Positions 32,865-46,722 of a stretch of DNA of 64,000 nt are shown here, piece by piece; position 1 is the stretch's first letter; every line of letters starts with the position of its first letter. The stretch is from Homalodisca vitripennis. Its lineage: Eukaryota > Arthropoda > Insecta > Hemiptera > Cicadellidae. Where the stretch lies: NCBI RefSeq assembly GCF_021130785.1, contig NC_060213.1, positions 99,068,501-99,132,500 of the forward strand, written 5' to 3'. The notes beneath the pieces are model-generated. The model did no database searches. It saw only the letters and a list, made by a program, of their open reading frames with translations, and was not told the DNA's origin. Made by a program: the position numbers and the translations under genes.

Positions 32865-35800
32865 TTAATTTAATTTTTTTATAATTAGTTTGATATATTT
32901 TTGATTTGTTATATAGTATTTCTTTATTCAATATTAATTTTATGCTATTGTTTTTATTTTATGGTAGTTCTTATTTTTGTTTAAAAACTTTAATCATCAT
33001 GTTAGGTAATTTATTGGATAAAACTTACAAATTCTTCTGTTAACTCCTTATGTTCTGAGTTTTAAAAGTCACTCACCGGTGATTAATAAATAATTTTGTC
33101 TCCAGGCGCTATTGACGAGGATTACAAGAATGTATTGCAGATATTGCCTCGCTAATGTTAGTTCATTACAGTTTATTACTTTACACTTACATTAGGTGTA
33201 TTATCTTCTTCATAGTTTATACAAATATAATTGTTATTATTATCTGAATTTTGTCACTATTGTTACCAAGTACATGATTTTATACTATTAGCAATGCCAA
33301 ACAATTAGTTATTATTACCTAGTGTCAGTTTTGTATTTGGAAATTGGTATATAATCATGACGCTGTAAATACTATTAGTCTATAAAATTGAATTCTATTT
33401 AGAATATTAAATAGTATTAAAAAATTGTTGTGGTGGAAGTTTGCTGTTGGACTGCAAATGCTTTAAACCTTGTAGTGATATTTCTGTCTACTAGTTTTCT
33501 CGCACGCGCCATGTGAGCCGCATTGTGATCTGTGGCTTTTAGGTATCGATATGTTTGCTTGAATAAAGAGTTTAGAACTTGAACATTCTTGGGCACAAGT
33601 CCTCAATAATGGATATTCATTAATAGTTCACAAAAACGATACGTAAATTAGCTTTAAGTTAGAAAATACAATAATTGTACTTATTATGATGGACCAATTA
33701 TTTGGAATTTGTTACTAGGGTGGTTGTCAGATATGTCTAAATCAGCCTATATTGACTCGTTATCCGAGTTATTATTATACTGGGGAGAATGGCAAAGTAT
33801 AGTCTTCAAGATACCTTTAAGTTAGGTTTTACGTTAGCATATACTACAATCAAATGTACTACTTGCCAACTTTTGTAATATATTAACTGACACAGAACCC
33901 CATGCCATAAGTTACCGTTTATTTAAACAGGAAGGCTCTTTATGACATACATTGGATTTTACCAATTTAACAATACATATAAAGCAAATATTATTATATT
34001 GTCCCTCTTTTAATTATCACTTTTAAGTCACTTAGCTGTTGTTATTTAGTGAAGCATGAACGTTGTTTATATTGTTCCAAAATTTAACATTCTGTATGCC
34101 CATCTTTTTTTATTTCTAATACTTACATATCCTGGGCAGTAAAATTAAAGTAATGTCCTGAACCTAAATATTGTACTTGATTTACTAACAACCGCTTATA
34201 TCGGAGATTAAAGGTTCCTCTTCAAAAAACTAACATTTATTAGTGATTACTGATATATGCGTACTGCATGAAATTTTGTATATAAAGAATTTACATAGGT
34301 GATTCTATGTTGCTGTCTAATTTCTAATTTTCTATATCATTCCAAATTACAAGTAAATTACGTTACACATTTAAAAAGAATATTTAATAAATAACTAATA
34401 TATAACAAGTAACTATAACTTAATTCAATAAAATAATATGCCCGTATTAACAAAAAGGAACAAATTTACACAAAATATATGTCTTAAATAATATAATATA
34501 ATTCCAAGTTTCACTTATGTGTAATGCGTTGATTTTCTATCAGCGTTTTATTGTGGTCTCTCTTGTGCATTCAGAAATGCTGTATACTTTATTTGTTGCA
34601 CAAAATGGGAAATGTTTGGCGTTATACAATATAAGTATAAAGGTATATAAGTAAAAACTCAGGAACTAAAAGCAACTGCATATATATCACCTCACTTTCA
34701 ATGGGCTTTATTACGTAAAACAACAATAATTACTCTGCTATAATAGGTATCTTTGTCGCCTTTTCCTGATATTTCCATGGTTGGCGCTCAAATGGTGTAT
34801 GACAGACAAGTTTTGATAGTTTTATTGTTTAAATTGAGTTGAGGTCGTACCAGAGTGGATGTTACAACGTATCCCTACTGAGTAGTTTCAACGAGTTTTA
34901 TCCAATATTATTATGTCCTTATAGGGCTATCTTATATATAAACGCATTAATAAGGTGTCACACTACACAACACTGAAAGAAAACTCCAGCATGATGAGCA
35001 AATGTTCTTTTATAAGAGCATTCACACATGCAACGTTCTAGTGACGTGTGAGGAAGTGTGACAATGTCACCCGCACGTGGCTGTTTCGGTGAAGACAAGT
35101 TCATTCGAGGCCTCTGTAACTCCGCTTAGTATTTTGTTACGCATGACGGAGACTAAGAACTAATGCTGTGCCTTTCTCGTGCCGTTGCTGTCAGGTATGT
35201 AAGAACACCCTGCTGTACCAGTGATGTTGCCATATCAGCTTGTGTAAATATGACCATTGTGGATGTACAAACAGCTGTACATGCATCAAAACTCCATGGA
35301 GAACGTTAGTTAAAACTACAACTATTCTCCGCCTGTGAATAGTGCACCTGATGGATTCTCATTATTGCAGTTATCCTGGTATATATAAACCTTGATAGAC
35401 AATATTGAAGTGTAATCTATTCATAAGGAATCAAACAGGTTAAGGAACCTGTTTAATCAAAGGCCAGTCTTTATATTATTTTTTATTATTTAAACTAGAA
35501 CTTTTTCTGTAAAATATTGTACATTAAAGAATAACTAGGAACTCAATACCATCAACTACACTGCAATATGTTTTTTTATTTAATTGTTCTAGTTCATATT
35601 AATTTAAACAGAACGTTTATTGAAATAAAAACACAAGAATTGTTTTACGTAATAATTAAGAAAAATATACATATTTCAATGTTTTATAATTTACAGCTGG
35701 ATAATTAATTGTGTATAGTTTTCTATCCATTTTTAAGCCATGTTTAATTTTCACACAGCATAGAAAAATAATTTTAGTGTATTTTTCTGTCACTTACAGA

Positions 35801-35914
35801 TCAAACTGAAAAGGACATAGGAGGTTCAATGGTATCTACCAACTCTTATTAGAAATGTTCCTTTGTCATGCATTTCACGACGTCATAACTATAGAAAAAA
35901 ATCAGATTGCTTTA

Positions 35915-35981
<67 letters not shown>

Positions 35982-36908
35982 GCAATAAAAACATTTAAAA
36001 CAGATTTGAAAAATGTAAACGCAAAAAAATTTTTAAATGTACAATTATCATAAACATGTCTACATTTTCAAAACATTACCTCTTTCAAACGTAAAAAAAA
36101 GAATTTTTTATGTACAAACTTTTACTCATAGTAAAGAATAAGAATATAAGAAAAATAATATTTATTCCTCTTACAGAAAAAAAAAATTTAAACAAACGTA
36201 AGGAAACATTATATACAAATCTTATTAATACTAACACAATCATTACTTTAAAAAATTAAAATAAAATAATACTCATTACTATAAGCGAGTTTCACTGAAA
36301 GAATTGAAAAATGTGCATAATAAAAAACGTGAAATCATTTTTGTACTCCTTTTGTTTAAATGCCTTAGTTCTCTTGCCATTGTAAACGAACTATGCGATA
36401 CCTATTTGAAATAATAAAACTAAAATCAAACAAGAGTAATCCGCCAACAAGAGTATAAACTTAAACTGTTAAAGACTTTGGGTAAGCACGGCTTGGAAAT
36501 CTTAGTAAGGATAGAGAGAAGGCTCTAAGTGTCTTCTAAGTAAGCTAATGTTTTCTAAGTTGAAAGTAGAAAAGTAGCATGCTTCCAAGGTTAATTCTTT
36601 TAAAATTGTGTTAATCTCTAATATAAATGTGTTTGCAAGTTTTTCTTATAAGGTACAAAACTAGTAAAAAAGACATAAAACGATCAGTAGAGGTAATACC
36701 AAACGACTTAAATTACATTTTTCTCAGAATACAGGAATTGTAATTAAATATCCTGGAAACATTCTTATTCAATAATACTTGAATTTCTTTTCAAAAATAA
36801 TAATTTTGTGTCACCAGTGGTACCTTTGAACAGAAAACAAGTAGCTATGGCAGTTATGTTAGATTGAACAACACTATATTGTCTATAAACTCAGATGTCA
36901 TTCGAAGT
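32865..36908. other. Non-coding spacer of unit B
   Basis: No gene. This is the counterpart of unit A 11,640-16,365 plus 24,640-25,580, without LINE-2 and the mariner copy. It holds a TA microsatellite at 35,918-35,978 at the place where unit A has its own at 24,758. Confidence 0.65.
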
Positions 36909-38107
36909 TTAATTCTTCTTGTTCTGATTCTGGAACTGAATCAAAATTACTAAATAGGTGGTCACTGCTCCTGCCATCTTAGTTAGGATATTGTTTTTCA
37001 ATTTTAAAGAGATTCAGTGCAGAAAATATCGGTCTATCTTTAGTTACTTGTAGAAGGAACCTCTCCAACAGTGTCCTCATAGCAGGATCAATATCCTTAT
37101 GGATAGTCTTGCATATCGTCATCATAGTGCAGTCAGCTGACTTAGTGACGTCAGAGGCAGATCGAACCATCACCACCATGTAACTAACACTAAGTAAAGC
37201 CCAGGTGAATGAACATATAAACTCTATGTCTCCTGACTCATAAGTCAAGAGAACATAGAATAGATCGAATACGATACTGAAGAACAAAAATGATATAGTG
37301 GCCATCAGCTGGTCGCAATAGAAGGCATTCGCCTGGTGTACAGCATCAACCAGTAACCAGTAGATGTCCATCAGAGATTCCACCTCACACGTTTGTGAGT
37401 TAGAACTTTGTTGTGATATTTCAATATATGGCATATACTGATTTTCCATTAGTCGTCCGAAACACGGTCGGGCTAGTTCCTGCTCGATCCTGATGCTGAT
37501 GTATTTAAAACTTTTAGACAGATATTGAGTGACATCGGTGAAATTAACAAATAAAGAAGTTAGCCGAAATATAGTAGCTAAGTAAGACACATAACATATT
37601 GAAATCATTACTTGATTTTCCACCTCAATTATTGTAGTTATTCCCCATTTAGCTACATCGTACGTAACAAGGGCTGCAGGGACAAAGTAGGCTACTGAGA
37701 ACCTGATGTTTATTCTGGATTCCGAAGGCCGATTCCTAATATCACTCCAAGTGTTCTCGACACTCTCCACTATTTTGTGGAAGGTAATAAAACACTGGTA
37801 TTTTCTGATATTGCTGACAAAGACAACGACTGATGTCAATGATAAATAGGAAAATTCCAGAATCATTACGACTGTACTAGTATTAGTGGTCCAATAAGAG
37901 GGCAAGGTGGCCAGAGCATTTAGGTGTTGTAGATACATCCAATAATACGGTAGTGTCGATTGAGCTGCTGTAGATATCAAACCCCATGTGAACCAATATA
38001 GGGAAAATCTTAGTCCTTGCCCTTCGTTTGGCTCAGAACAGTTGCTGAGAAAAAATCCCCCAAAAACTTGGCTGGTTAAAAGTACTTCTTTAGAAAAAAA
38101 CCTGCAT
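36909..38107 (-). pseudogene. Gr3: gustatory receptor with frameshifts at both ends
   Basis: The central frame (37,980-36,979, 333 codons) is open and colinear with Gr1 from TM1 to just before TM7. The in-phase sequence extends open upstream to VFGGFFLSNCSEPNEG and beyond but has no start codon. The ATG at 38,107 is one base out of phase because of a T7 run, and meets TAA six codons on. At the 3' end one extra A (GAAAAACAATATCC versus TAAAAACGATATCC in Gr2) diverts the frame to a stop at 36,979-36,981. The correct frame continues with TYLVILIQF to TAA at 36,909. One codon is missing (SGDIEF for SGDYIEF). Both shifts lie in homopolymers. Confidence 0.87.
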
Positions 38108-38979
38108 TCTGTAGAATTGTACGAATGATGCTTTGCTGTTTAATTGCACTACTCTTCAGTAAAAGTTGGTAACAACTATTGAGTTCTCTGTAACTTGTTT
38201 TGAAACGATCGACATTTTATTCTTATAGAATTTTTCGTAATTGATTTCCCAATCGTTGCCCTGCAATTTATTGTACATATGAGTACAATAACTCCATCAC
38301 TCTAAGTGATTCCTACATTGTGTAAAAATGTGTCACAGTGGAATCTAATCAAAGTGGATTTCTACTGTAAATATAAATTACTGTCAATATCGAAAAACCT
38401 CTTAGATATGAAATAATTTTGATTTCATTAATTTAACGGCCTTTTTAATATAAAAATTGTGTTCGTACCTACTGATATACCAAATAGTCCTTCAGGGGAA
38501 CATTTATAACTCACTTTGTCGTGAAAACAGCATTTTGAAATTTGTATAGATTTTAGGTGAGATCAAAGTGTTTTCTTTCAGATCATCCTTTGACTACCAA
38601 GTACAAATATAGATTAAAGTATTTGTGTTGTAACTTAAGAAACATATTCGTACAATGGGTAATGTAAGAAGGATTGTATATTTTAAAATTAGCAACCAAA
38701 CAAATTCAAATATATCTAGCTTTGGATTACCTTAAAAACCCTTGGACTTACGTTTATTATAATGTCCCACAGTAAAAAATGATCTCACTACATACGATAT
38801 TATTAACATGGTTTAAATCTTGCATGACTTTCGGTGTTGCAACGCAAATCCCACACGTTTCTATTATCTTAAAAATAATGTGCTCGCTTTCTTGTTATTT
38901 TATTATGTACTTACAGTAATGGCTTTAAATGTTATAAGTTAGAAACAAGATCTCACATTCTAAAATAAATTGTGGAAAA
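38108..38979. other. Non-coding 5' flank of Gr3
   Basis: No gene. It matches the ghost Gr 5' flank, with a large gap relative to unit A at about 38,725-38,765. Confidence 0.6.
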
Positions 38980-40250
38980 TTTTGCAGGAGCCTAAGAACC
39001 GGCTTTAACTCGATCAAATTTCAATTATAAGTTTGAAAAAAGAGGACTTAAGTCAAACAACTAAAGAAGCCAGTTGCTTTGTTTGCATTAATTCAACGCT
39101 GATGGAACTTGGCGTTTTGCATTTTCACGCTTAGATATTATAACATTGAACATGACCTAGCAAAGGGTCGTTAAAATTCTGAATCGTAGTTTTTTCAAAG
39201 GTGAATTGCTTTTATAAGTGTGCATAATAAATATATACAGTGCTTGTATTGGATTTATAGTGGGATTCAATGTAATTAATCTGTATATAGGAGACATACA
39301 TTACATCATATGACAATCCATAAGTAACAAAATTTAGTTTACCTCCTCGGGTGTGCTTATACAGTGATATTTCTGGATACTGCCGCTGGGATATACACTG
39401 TCACTTATGGGTTTTCACATTTTAGTAAAAAGTTGTAAGTTCCAATGCATCAGGGATTTTGTTACCGATTGGGCATTTTACCACCAATACTTAGTAAAGC
39501 ATATCGATATATTTAGGAATATAAAATGAACCATCTACGTATAAAGAAAATTAGGGCTAAATGCATGTTTAAGTAGAACAATTTACGTGTACATGTTAGA
39601 ATAGATGTTTTCCGATTTTTTAGGGATTCACTGGGCTTGAGGATGGAGCTCGTACCCAATGGAACAGTGACTAGTCTCTTGGTCAGTGATAGAAAGCTTC
39701 TAAAAAAAATTAAGAATTGGGTCTTAACTTCCGGTCATAAATAGATATAGAGGGAAAGACTTTTTATAGTCGGCCTTTCTTAAGGAGTTATTGTATGTCC
39801 CACCTTTACCGGGGAAACCGTGTCGCTGTTGTGGTGCATTCTGTAACACAAGACATACTTATCGATCATGACTCGGACGTGTTTGGCCCCCGCTTAGATG
39901 TTTGCCATACAACCTGTGTTTTAATACATATTTCACATATTTATCCTGACAAAAACCTTTTTCTTTTCATTAGAAGAAATAAATCTGATTTTACAATTTT
40001 ATGGACAGGGATTTATAGTAAAGTAGATTGTTAATTTTCAAATGAATATATATAAATGTATATCATTGTTTACACAACATTTCCTTATTTTACAATGTTT
40101 AAAATATATAGAAAAGTTTTATATACTCGTTCCTTACACTTATTACAATTATTTTTATTATGCTACAAATGACAGGCTCAGTCTTTTAAGAGACGTTTTA
40201 AGTAACCATTTTTTTAAATGGTTCTCAATTTTATTTTAATCTAAATAAAA
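38980..40250. repeat. Unit-boundary module (copy at 51,680-52,600; partial at 7,440)
   Basis: Shared with 51,680-52,600: TTTCAATTATAAGTTTGA, AGGACTTAAGT, AACTAAAGAAGCC, CTTTGTTTG, then blocks around CACTGGGATATTCACCG. Its second half is shared with 7,440-8,060. A short CCACTGAAGAAGCCGGTGGC block is also at 42,241. Frames in it (for example 39,795-40,034) have no counterpart in the other copies, so I do not call a gene. Confidence 0.65.
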
Positions 40251-42640
40251 ATAAACCAAAAAATATTGACATTTTAAACTTTAAAATATACGTTACTGGT
40301 GATTGTATGACAGTAGTAAATTATATTGTACAAGCTTAAAAATTGATAAATTTGTAATCTCCTTATCTAAATTTTGTTAATCTCCACAAACAATGACAGT
40401 AATAACCAAATGTAATACGCCGTTGCGTTATACACAGACTTGTTAAAGAAGGAGTAAATACAGAAAAATCCATGTTTTTGTTAGCATGTATCATTTTACT
40501 ATGCCCAAGGGGATAGGTTTCGCCGGACGCGTTAATTAGATGGCATGAATGTATAGATTGTTATTAAATTATTTATTTGTTCTTGACTTAAAGTCGCTAC
40601 GATGATACGGGGCTGTGAGAGTTTTGCACTCACTGTACTGCAATTGCACTAACTAATTAATTTAAAAGTACTGCAGATTGTTTTAAATGTTCCTAAAGAA
40701 CATGGATTTATTTATATAATACATATTTCGAATCAAGTGGATACAGCGGTAACTCTATGGTTCATTTGTTGGCTGCGAACTAGCAAAGCCTATCATTTTC
40801 AGTACATCTTAATTTTCCTTATAAGTATCTATCACTTACAAGCGTTTATACAATAAATATCGCGGATGAATAAATACCAAATATTATTTATTATAAGTCA
40901 ACTATACTTTATTTACAAGGTACTATTAATGAAAACACAAAAAGATTTTCAATTATTCACGAAGTTTAAAAGAACAGCAAATACATTTTGCAAAAACAAA
41001 TTGTGTATACGATTTTATAAAACAAAGATTGTATCTTATTTAGATTATAAATCGTATTACGCAGAAAACAAAAGGTAATGACATCTCATGGAAATTCGAT
41101 TTCTTATCAGCAGGTAAATATAATTTTGATGTAGACAGTGGTCGAAGGTTTTCTTTGTTCTCTACACTTTATCTAGAAATATTATATGTATATTGCGTCA
41201 TTATGAGAATACCATCATGAATTGACCAACATTTAATGGACCCGTATCAATAATTATTTTTAAATAAATACAGAGGGAATGTTTTAATATAATTTTCTTT
41301 CTACTGTTCGACTACTAGTTTAAGTTATGGTTGAATAAAACGTAGCATAATACAAGCCAATCAATAATTTAAAAAATAGTTACTACCATTTTAAGGTTTA
41401 TACGTGATCAAACAGAAGTTAAAAATAAGTATTTACGATTACATACATATTAGTAACAATAATATGTATCATAGATCATAATACAGACAGATCATGTTGT
41501 ACCAGAAAACGTTAAATCGGGCAAGGACAATAATTAGAAAAAAGTACAATTTAGATCAATCAGATTGAATTAGCAGTGTATTATTTAATTAATACATAAG
41601 ATGGAAATCTGTTTTTTATTAACATTGTTCGATCCATTTCCACTGGAATTAAATAATTTCGATTAGTTCAAAGAATTTACTTTTTTAATTCACACAATTA
41701 TTTTATAGCAGTGAGTAAACGGGAGTGTAAATAAAATAAAACAATGAAATATTTATCTGAATAAATGAAAGTAAATTAAACAAAGCCCACACTGTAGTAT
41801 TAAAAGATTTCAAAGATTATCTAATACATTAATTGAATAATACAAAAGGGAAGCTATCAAATGACTTACGTCTATATATAGGATTTAGTTTTTTAAGCCA
41901 TCTTTTAGGTATATTTAGGTATTCAAATTGTTCAAATATGTAATTGTTGTCACACTCATTTTCACTAAAACTACTGAAATCGAATAGCATGTTTCTTTAG
42001 TAAATTAAATTATTGAAAAAGAATTTCAAACCTTTATCACTTATCGTTGTTCTGACAAACGCAGACAAAGGTATTTTTACACTCATTAAAAACATTATTT
42101 TACAATTTAAGCGTAACCTTTTATACCTAGTGTTTATTTTAAATAAATAAGGCGATATACAAGGACTGCAGAATAACCGTAGGAGGTAACCTTTGCTGGT
42201 TGACAATACAATTATACGTTTTGTAAATGAGGACAACTGAAACCACTGAAGAAGCCGGTGGCTTTGTGCGTATTAGTTATATGCTAACTGAAACCCTACT
42301 ACGGAACACAAATACAACACTTGTTGTAACATAATAACTGATTATTTAGATGAGATCCTAGCACAAGCATAGATAAATAAATTTTTTTTAATGCAACATA
42401 TAATTTATAATCCTAGACTAATAGTATATTGAGCCATCTTGCCGATACAGTTGTAATTTAAATGTTGCTTTCCTTGCACCTGATGCATCTAACGTAAGGT
42501 ACTTAACAATTGGATTATTAGGACTTTCCAATAACTTTTAAAACTATACCATTGTTTTTTATTTGTTCCAATCCAGGAAAAAAAGATTTCCTGATTATAT
42601 CCCAATTTAAGAGGCTTCAAAACTACGGCAGGCTAATATA
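40251..42640. other. Non-coding DNA of unit C
   Basis: AT-rich; nothing recognisable apart from the short module fragment at about 42,241. The + strand Gr expected from the pattern of units A and B is absent here. Confidence 0.55.
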
Positions 42641-43865
42641 CAGGGTTGTCCAAAAATATGTTACCACTTAAATGGTATTATATAATCATTAAGTTTTTGT
42701 TGTTGCAGATTAAATATGGCCACCCGACTTACTTTGGAAGAGAGAAGAAAGGTAGCAGATTGGATGGAAGTATTCGGATCTCCCTCAGTTGTAAGAAACA
42801 AATTTCAACAATGGTTTCAGAAGGATCCTCCAAGTCGTTTAACTATCCGTCGAATTCATGAGAAATTTGAGCGCACAGGGGCTGTGACCAATGATTGTAA
42901 AGGGAACAGTGGACGTCCCAGAAGTATTCGAACAGAAGATAACATCATAAATGTTCAAGGCACAATTATTAATAGCCCAAAGAAGTCAAGTACGAGAGTA
43001 GCAATGGAAACCGGAATCGCGCGGACTAGTGTTTTAAGAATTCTTCACTTAGACCTGGGAATGAAGCCGTACCACATTCAAATGGTACAGGCGCTTTCTG
43101 ATGCTGATAAAATTGCTCGTGTACGAGCTGCAGAAGTGTTCTTAGAAATGACGAACATAGACCCTAATGTTGTGTTCTTTATGTCGGATGAAGCCACATT
43201 TCATGTCAGCGGCAATGTGAATAAGCACAATTGCGTCATTTGGGGTACATACAATCCCCATGATCGAAGAGAGCACACACGATCCTCTCCGAAAGTTAAC
43301 GTATGGTGTGGCATTTCGAAGTTTGGAGTACTTGGTCCATATTTCTTTAATGCACAGACTGTAACGGGAGATTCTTACCTAGACATGTTGCAAAATTTTG
43401 TTGTAGACAATCTTCCCCTACGTATCCTAACATCTGGTTACTTTCAGCAAGATGGTGCACCACCGCATTATTCCTTAGCGGTTCGAAATTACCTGGATGA
43501 TACATTTGGTAGACGCTGGATTGGAAGAGCTGGACCATTGGCGTGGCCAGCACGGTCACCAGACCTGACTCCATGTGATTTCTGGCTATGGGGAATGGTG
43601 AAAGAACGTGTGTATGCTACAAGACCTATTGACATTAATGACCTTAAAGAACGCATAACCACGGTTGTCCGCTCCATACCTAAGGAAATGTGTGAACGAG
43701 CTATGGTCAGTATGGTGAAGACTTCATAAATGCATTGAGAACGAAGGAATACAGGTGGAATGAGTACATTAACTTCATTTGGACTTGTAAAATAGTGTGT
43801 GTTATTATGTTAATAAAATAAAAGTGAAACCCATATAAGTGGTAACATATTTTTGGACAACCCTG
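42641..43865 (+). mobile_element. Tc1/mariner-type transposon with perfect 30-bp TIRs
   Basis: Positions 42,641-42,670 and 43,836-43,865 are exact reverse complements (CAGGGTTGTCC... at each outer end) and both are bounded by TATA, including the TA target duplication of the superfamily. The element is 1,225 bp with one transposase frame. Perfect TIRs and a near-intact gene point to recent activity. Confidence 0.92.
42716..43729 (+). CDS. Tc1/mariner transposase (apparent DD41D), late frameshift
   Basis: The 337-codon frame starts at ATG with a helix-turn-helix region (MATRLTLEERRKVADWME, LTIRRIHEKFERTGAV), a GRPR linker motif, a second helix-turn-helix (SSTRVAMETGIARTSVLRIL), then the catalytic domain: MSDEATFHVSG (first Asp), YFQQDGAPPH (second Asp) and ARSPDLTPCDFWLWG (third Asp). 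If the last Asp is the CDF one, as in mariners (SDYHLF), 41 residues separate the second and third. The natural end HKCIENEGIQVE is in the +1 frame, ending at 43,763, so one base was lost or gained near 43,722. The rest is intact. Confidence 0.87.
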   Translation: MATRLTLEERRKVADWMEVFGSPSVVRNKFQQWFQKDPPSRLTIRRIHEKFERTGAVTNDCKGNSGRPRSIRTEDNIINVQGTIINSPKKSSTRVAMETGIARTSVLRILHLDLGMKPYHIQMVQALSDADKIARVRAAEVFLEMTNIDPNVVFFMSDEATFHVSGNVNKHNCVIWGTYNPHDRREHTRSSPKVNVWCGISKFGVLGPYFFNAQTVTGDSYLDMLQNFVVDNLPLRILTSGYFQQDGAPPHYSLAVRNYLDDTFGRRWIGRAGPLAWPARSPDLTPCDFWLWGMVKERVYATRPIDINDLKERITTVVRSIPKEMCERAMVSMVKTS

Positions 43866-46722
43866 TATAAGGACTCGGAGTGTGTGCAGTTTAACTGCCA
43901 TACAATATCAAATTGAACGGAAAATATTGAACGTTCATTCATTTATATAGTCTAAGGCAAGTTAGTATTTATTTTAAGGATCATGCATAATATAAAAGAA
44001 AGCTAAAGAACAATCCTTTCATATACTTTAAGTAAAACTAATTGTCTAATATGTTATAAACACATAAAACTTATATACATTAAAAATAAAACTGTTCATC
44101 TATTTATCTTTTATCATTGCAATTATTTATGCTAAATTTCAAGGTTTGAATTGATACAATAAAATGAGCTATACAGGTAAACAATTTCAATTAGATGGTT
44201 TTTTTTTATATGTTCAGGAAACACTAGGAATATTTTGTTGAATTTAATAATAAATAGAAGAAATTTCATGCACGTTATACGGAACTACATATTTCCCTAA
44301 AGTGAGCTGCGTTTATGTATACGAGAGAAAATCTTTATGCAGTAACGTAGACTTAAGTGAACGCTGATGTACACAAAACTTGACGCTACCTCTCCAAGAG
44401 GAAACAGCTACGTAATTTGTGATATCTGACTTAATATTTATCTTTCTTGCTGTCTTCTGAACGCCAAATATCAATACTCTAGTGGCCTCCTGTGTAGTGT
44501 CATACACAGACAGTAATGTTCCTTTTACTTAAGGAAAGCAAAAGACAGGATGTCAATACGTACAATAACGGTTTATCTTGCATTCCTTAGTTTAAAATTC
44601 AGTAAGAACAATGTAAATTTCGAAGAGATAATGGGGATGTTCTTGACATTGTCAATGTTACAAAACTTATTATTCTTGAAAGCTACCATAATTACAAAAG
44701 TATTTTTTAAAATAATTCTTTATTTTATGAAACAGTGCTTAAAATATCAATTCTATATTAAAAACCAAATTACAACATTTTTGATAAAAATAATAGCAAT
44801 ATATCTAACAAATGTATGAAAGCTAAAACTGAAAAGATCAAACATACAGTATTAAATGTTTTAAAATAAATTTAAAATGTGGGAATAGTTATTTATTCGT
44901 TTCTTATGCCTTCTTTTTGAAAAATATTTTAAGATAAAATAACGCCGAATTACGTGTCATGTTTCATTTAATAACATAATAAAACTCAGATTTATATTGT
45001 TACATACGTTTTTATTAAAATCTTTAACCATACACGCTAGTTAACTTAACAATTTGCAGAGGTTTCCATAACGATAATTAGTGATATCTGAAAAAGGCAT
45101 AAAGTCATATTAACAGTATCATCTATATTTCAAAGACATAATTAGATGAATTGGGTGTAAAAAACTAGAATACTAGTAATACGTAAAAGTATAGGACCTA
45201 AATGTGTTGCGCAGAGTCAATTTACAAACAGCAGAATGTTTTGTAAAGAGTGTTCTTGCTATAAAGTACCAGCTCTTTCAAACAAACTTTTCTTGGCAAA
45301 CTTTTTTCTAATTTTTATTAGGTATATGTATTTTGAGTTATTACACCTTTCAGTTGAGGAAAATCATTAATTTATTTCTAAAAGAAGTACACACATTTTT
45401 TACCGTGTATTATAACCATATTTATATTTATATATATTTAGCAAACTTGTTATTATTTAAACATGAATGTGCTCTGGAAATTCTTATACACTAAAGATTA
45501 TCTAGGAACTCAATAAGCATCAACTAACCTGCAATCTTAATACTTTTGTAAACCTTTCATTTCTTCGAGTTTATACTAATGTAAAAATAATTTTCATTTG
45601 AATACAAACAGAAGGACCATTGCATCTAATATTTAACTAAAATAAAAATTACTTCAATACTATCTTAACGTACATCTGCTTTAAATTGTGTTTTACAGTT
45701 TTACATCCATTTTATGTTTACTTCTCATAAAACATAGAAAAAAAAGTTTAGTGCATTTTTATCTCTTTTACAGCTCAAACTGAAAAGATTATAGAAATTT
45801 CAATGTTATTTACCACTTTTAATAAGAAATTTTGTTTTGTCATGTATTTCAAGATGTCGTAACTACAGAAATAAGGCAATCAGAGGATTGTCTGTACCAT
45901 ATATATATTATGCAATATAAATTTTTTTAATTTAGATTTGAAGTAGGTAAATAAAGAAAGCATATCATTCATGTACAATAATCATACAAATATCACGAAT
46001 TTAAAAAAAAACTTCTTTTAGAAAGAAAATTTGAATTTTCTTACATAGAAACTTATACTAATAGTAAATGAAAAACTGTGCATAATAGATAACGGGAATT
46101 ATTTTTTTTTTTACATTCTTTGTTTAAATGGCTTAGATCAGTTTTGACAATGAACTGCGTAATAATTATAAAACATAAAACACAAATGCCAACCGAGGGT
46201 ATTCCACCGATTGCAAACTTAACTTGACTTACTGCTTTGAACTCTTAGAACAAATATACAGAAGGTTGTAAGTGTCTCCTGAGTTAGCTAATGTTTAAGA
46301 ATTTAAGTAAGCACTTATTTCTAATCGTAGAACGGATAGATAGCGGGATCTAAGAGACTTCTAAGTTAGCTAATGTTTCCTACGTTGAAAGTAAAAACGT
46401 AGCATGCTTTCAAGCCTACTTCTTTTCATTTTCGTAAAATTGATATTAATTTCTGAAAGAATAGGTTTTCAACAGTTTTTATACAACTCAAAAAAGCAAA
46501 GAGAGTCATAATAAAGGGATTGAAAGTCACATTTTTCTGATAATACACGAAATTAAATTGAATAACCTGTAAATATTCTTATTCTTGAATACTTCATTTC
46601 TTTTCAAAAATCATAATTTTGTGTCATCAGTGATTCGTGTAGACACAAAAAATTAGCTTTACCTGTAATTTTTGAATGAACACAGCAATATACTGTCTAT
46701 ACAACACAGATGACATTCGACT
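43866..46722. other. Non-coding DNA; from about 45,440 the 3' flank of Gr4
   Basis: No gene. From about 45,440 it matches unit A 16,040-16,365 plus 24,640-25,540 and unit B 35,480-36,700, including the CTAGGAACTCAATA, CAAACTGAAAA and TCTAAG blocks. The TA microsatellite is very short here (45,899-45,908). Confidence 0.6.

Noticed and set aside
39795..40034. 79-codon frame in the boundary module
   Set aside because: The homologous modules at 7.7 and 52.4 kb do not keep it open; no domain recognised.
40866..41078. 70-codon Lys-rich frame
   Set aside because: AT-rich composition explains it; no homologue in other units and no motif.
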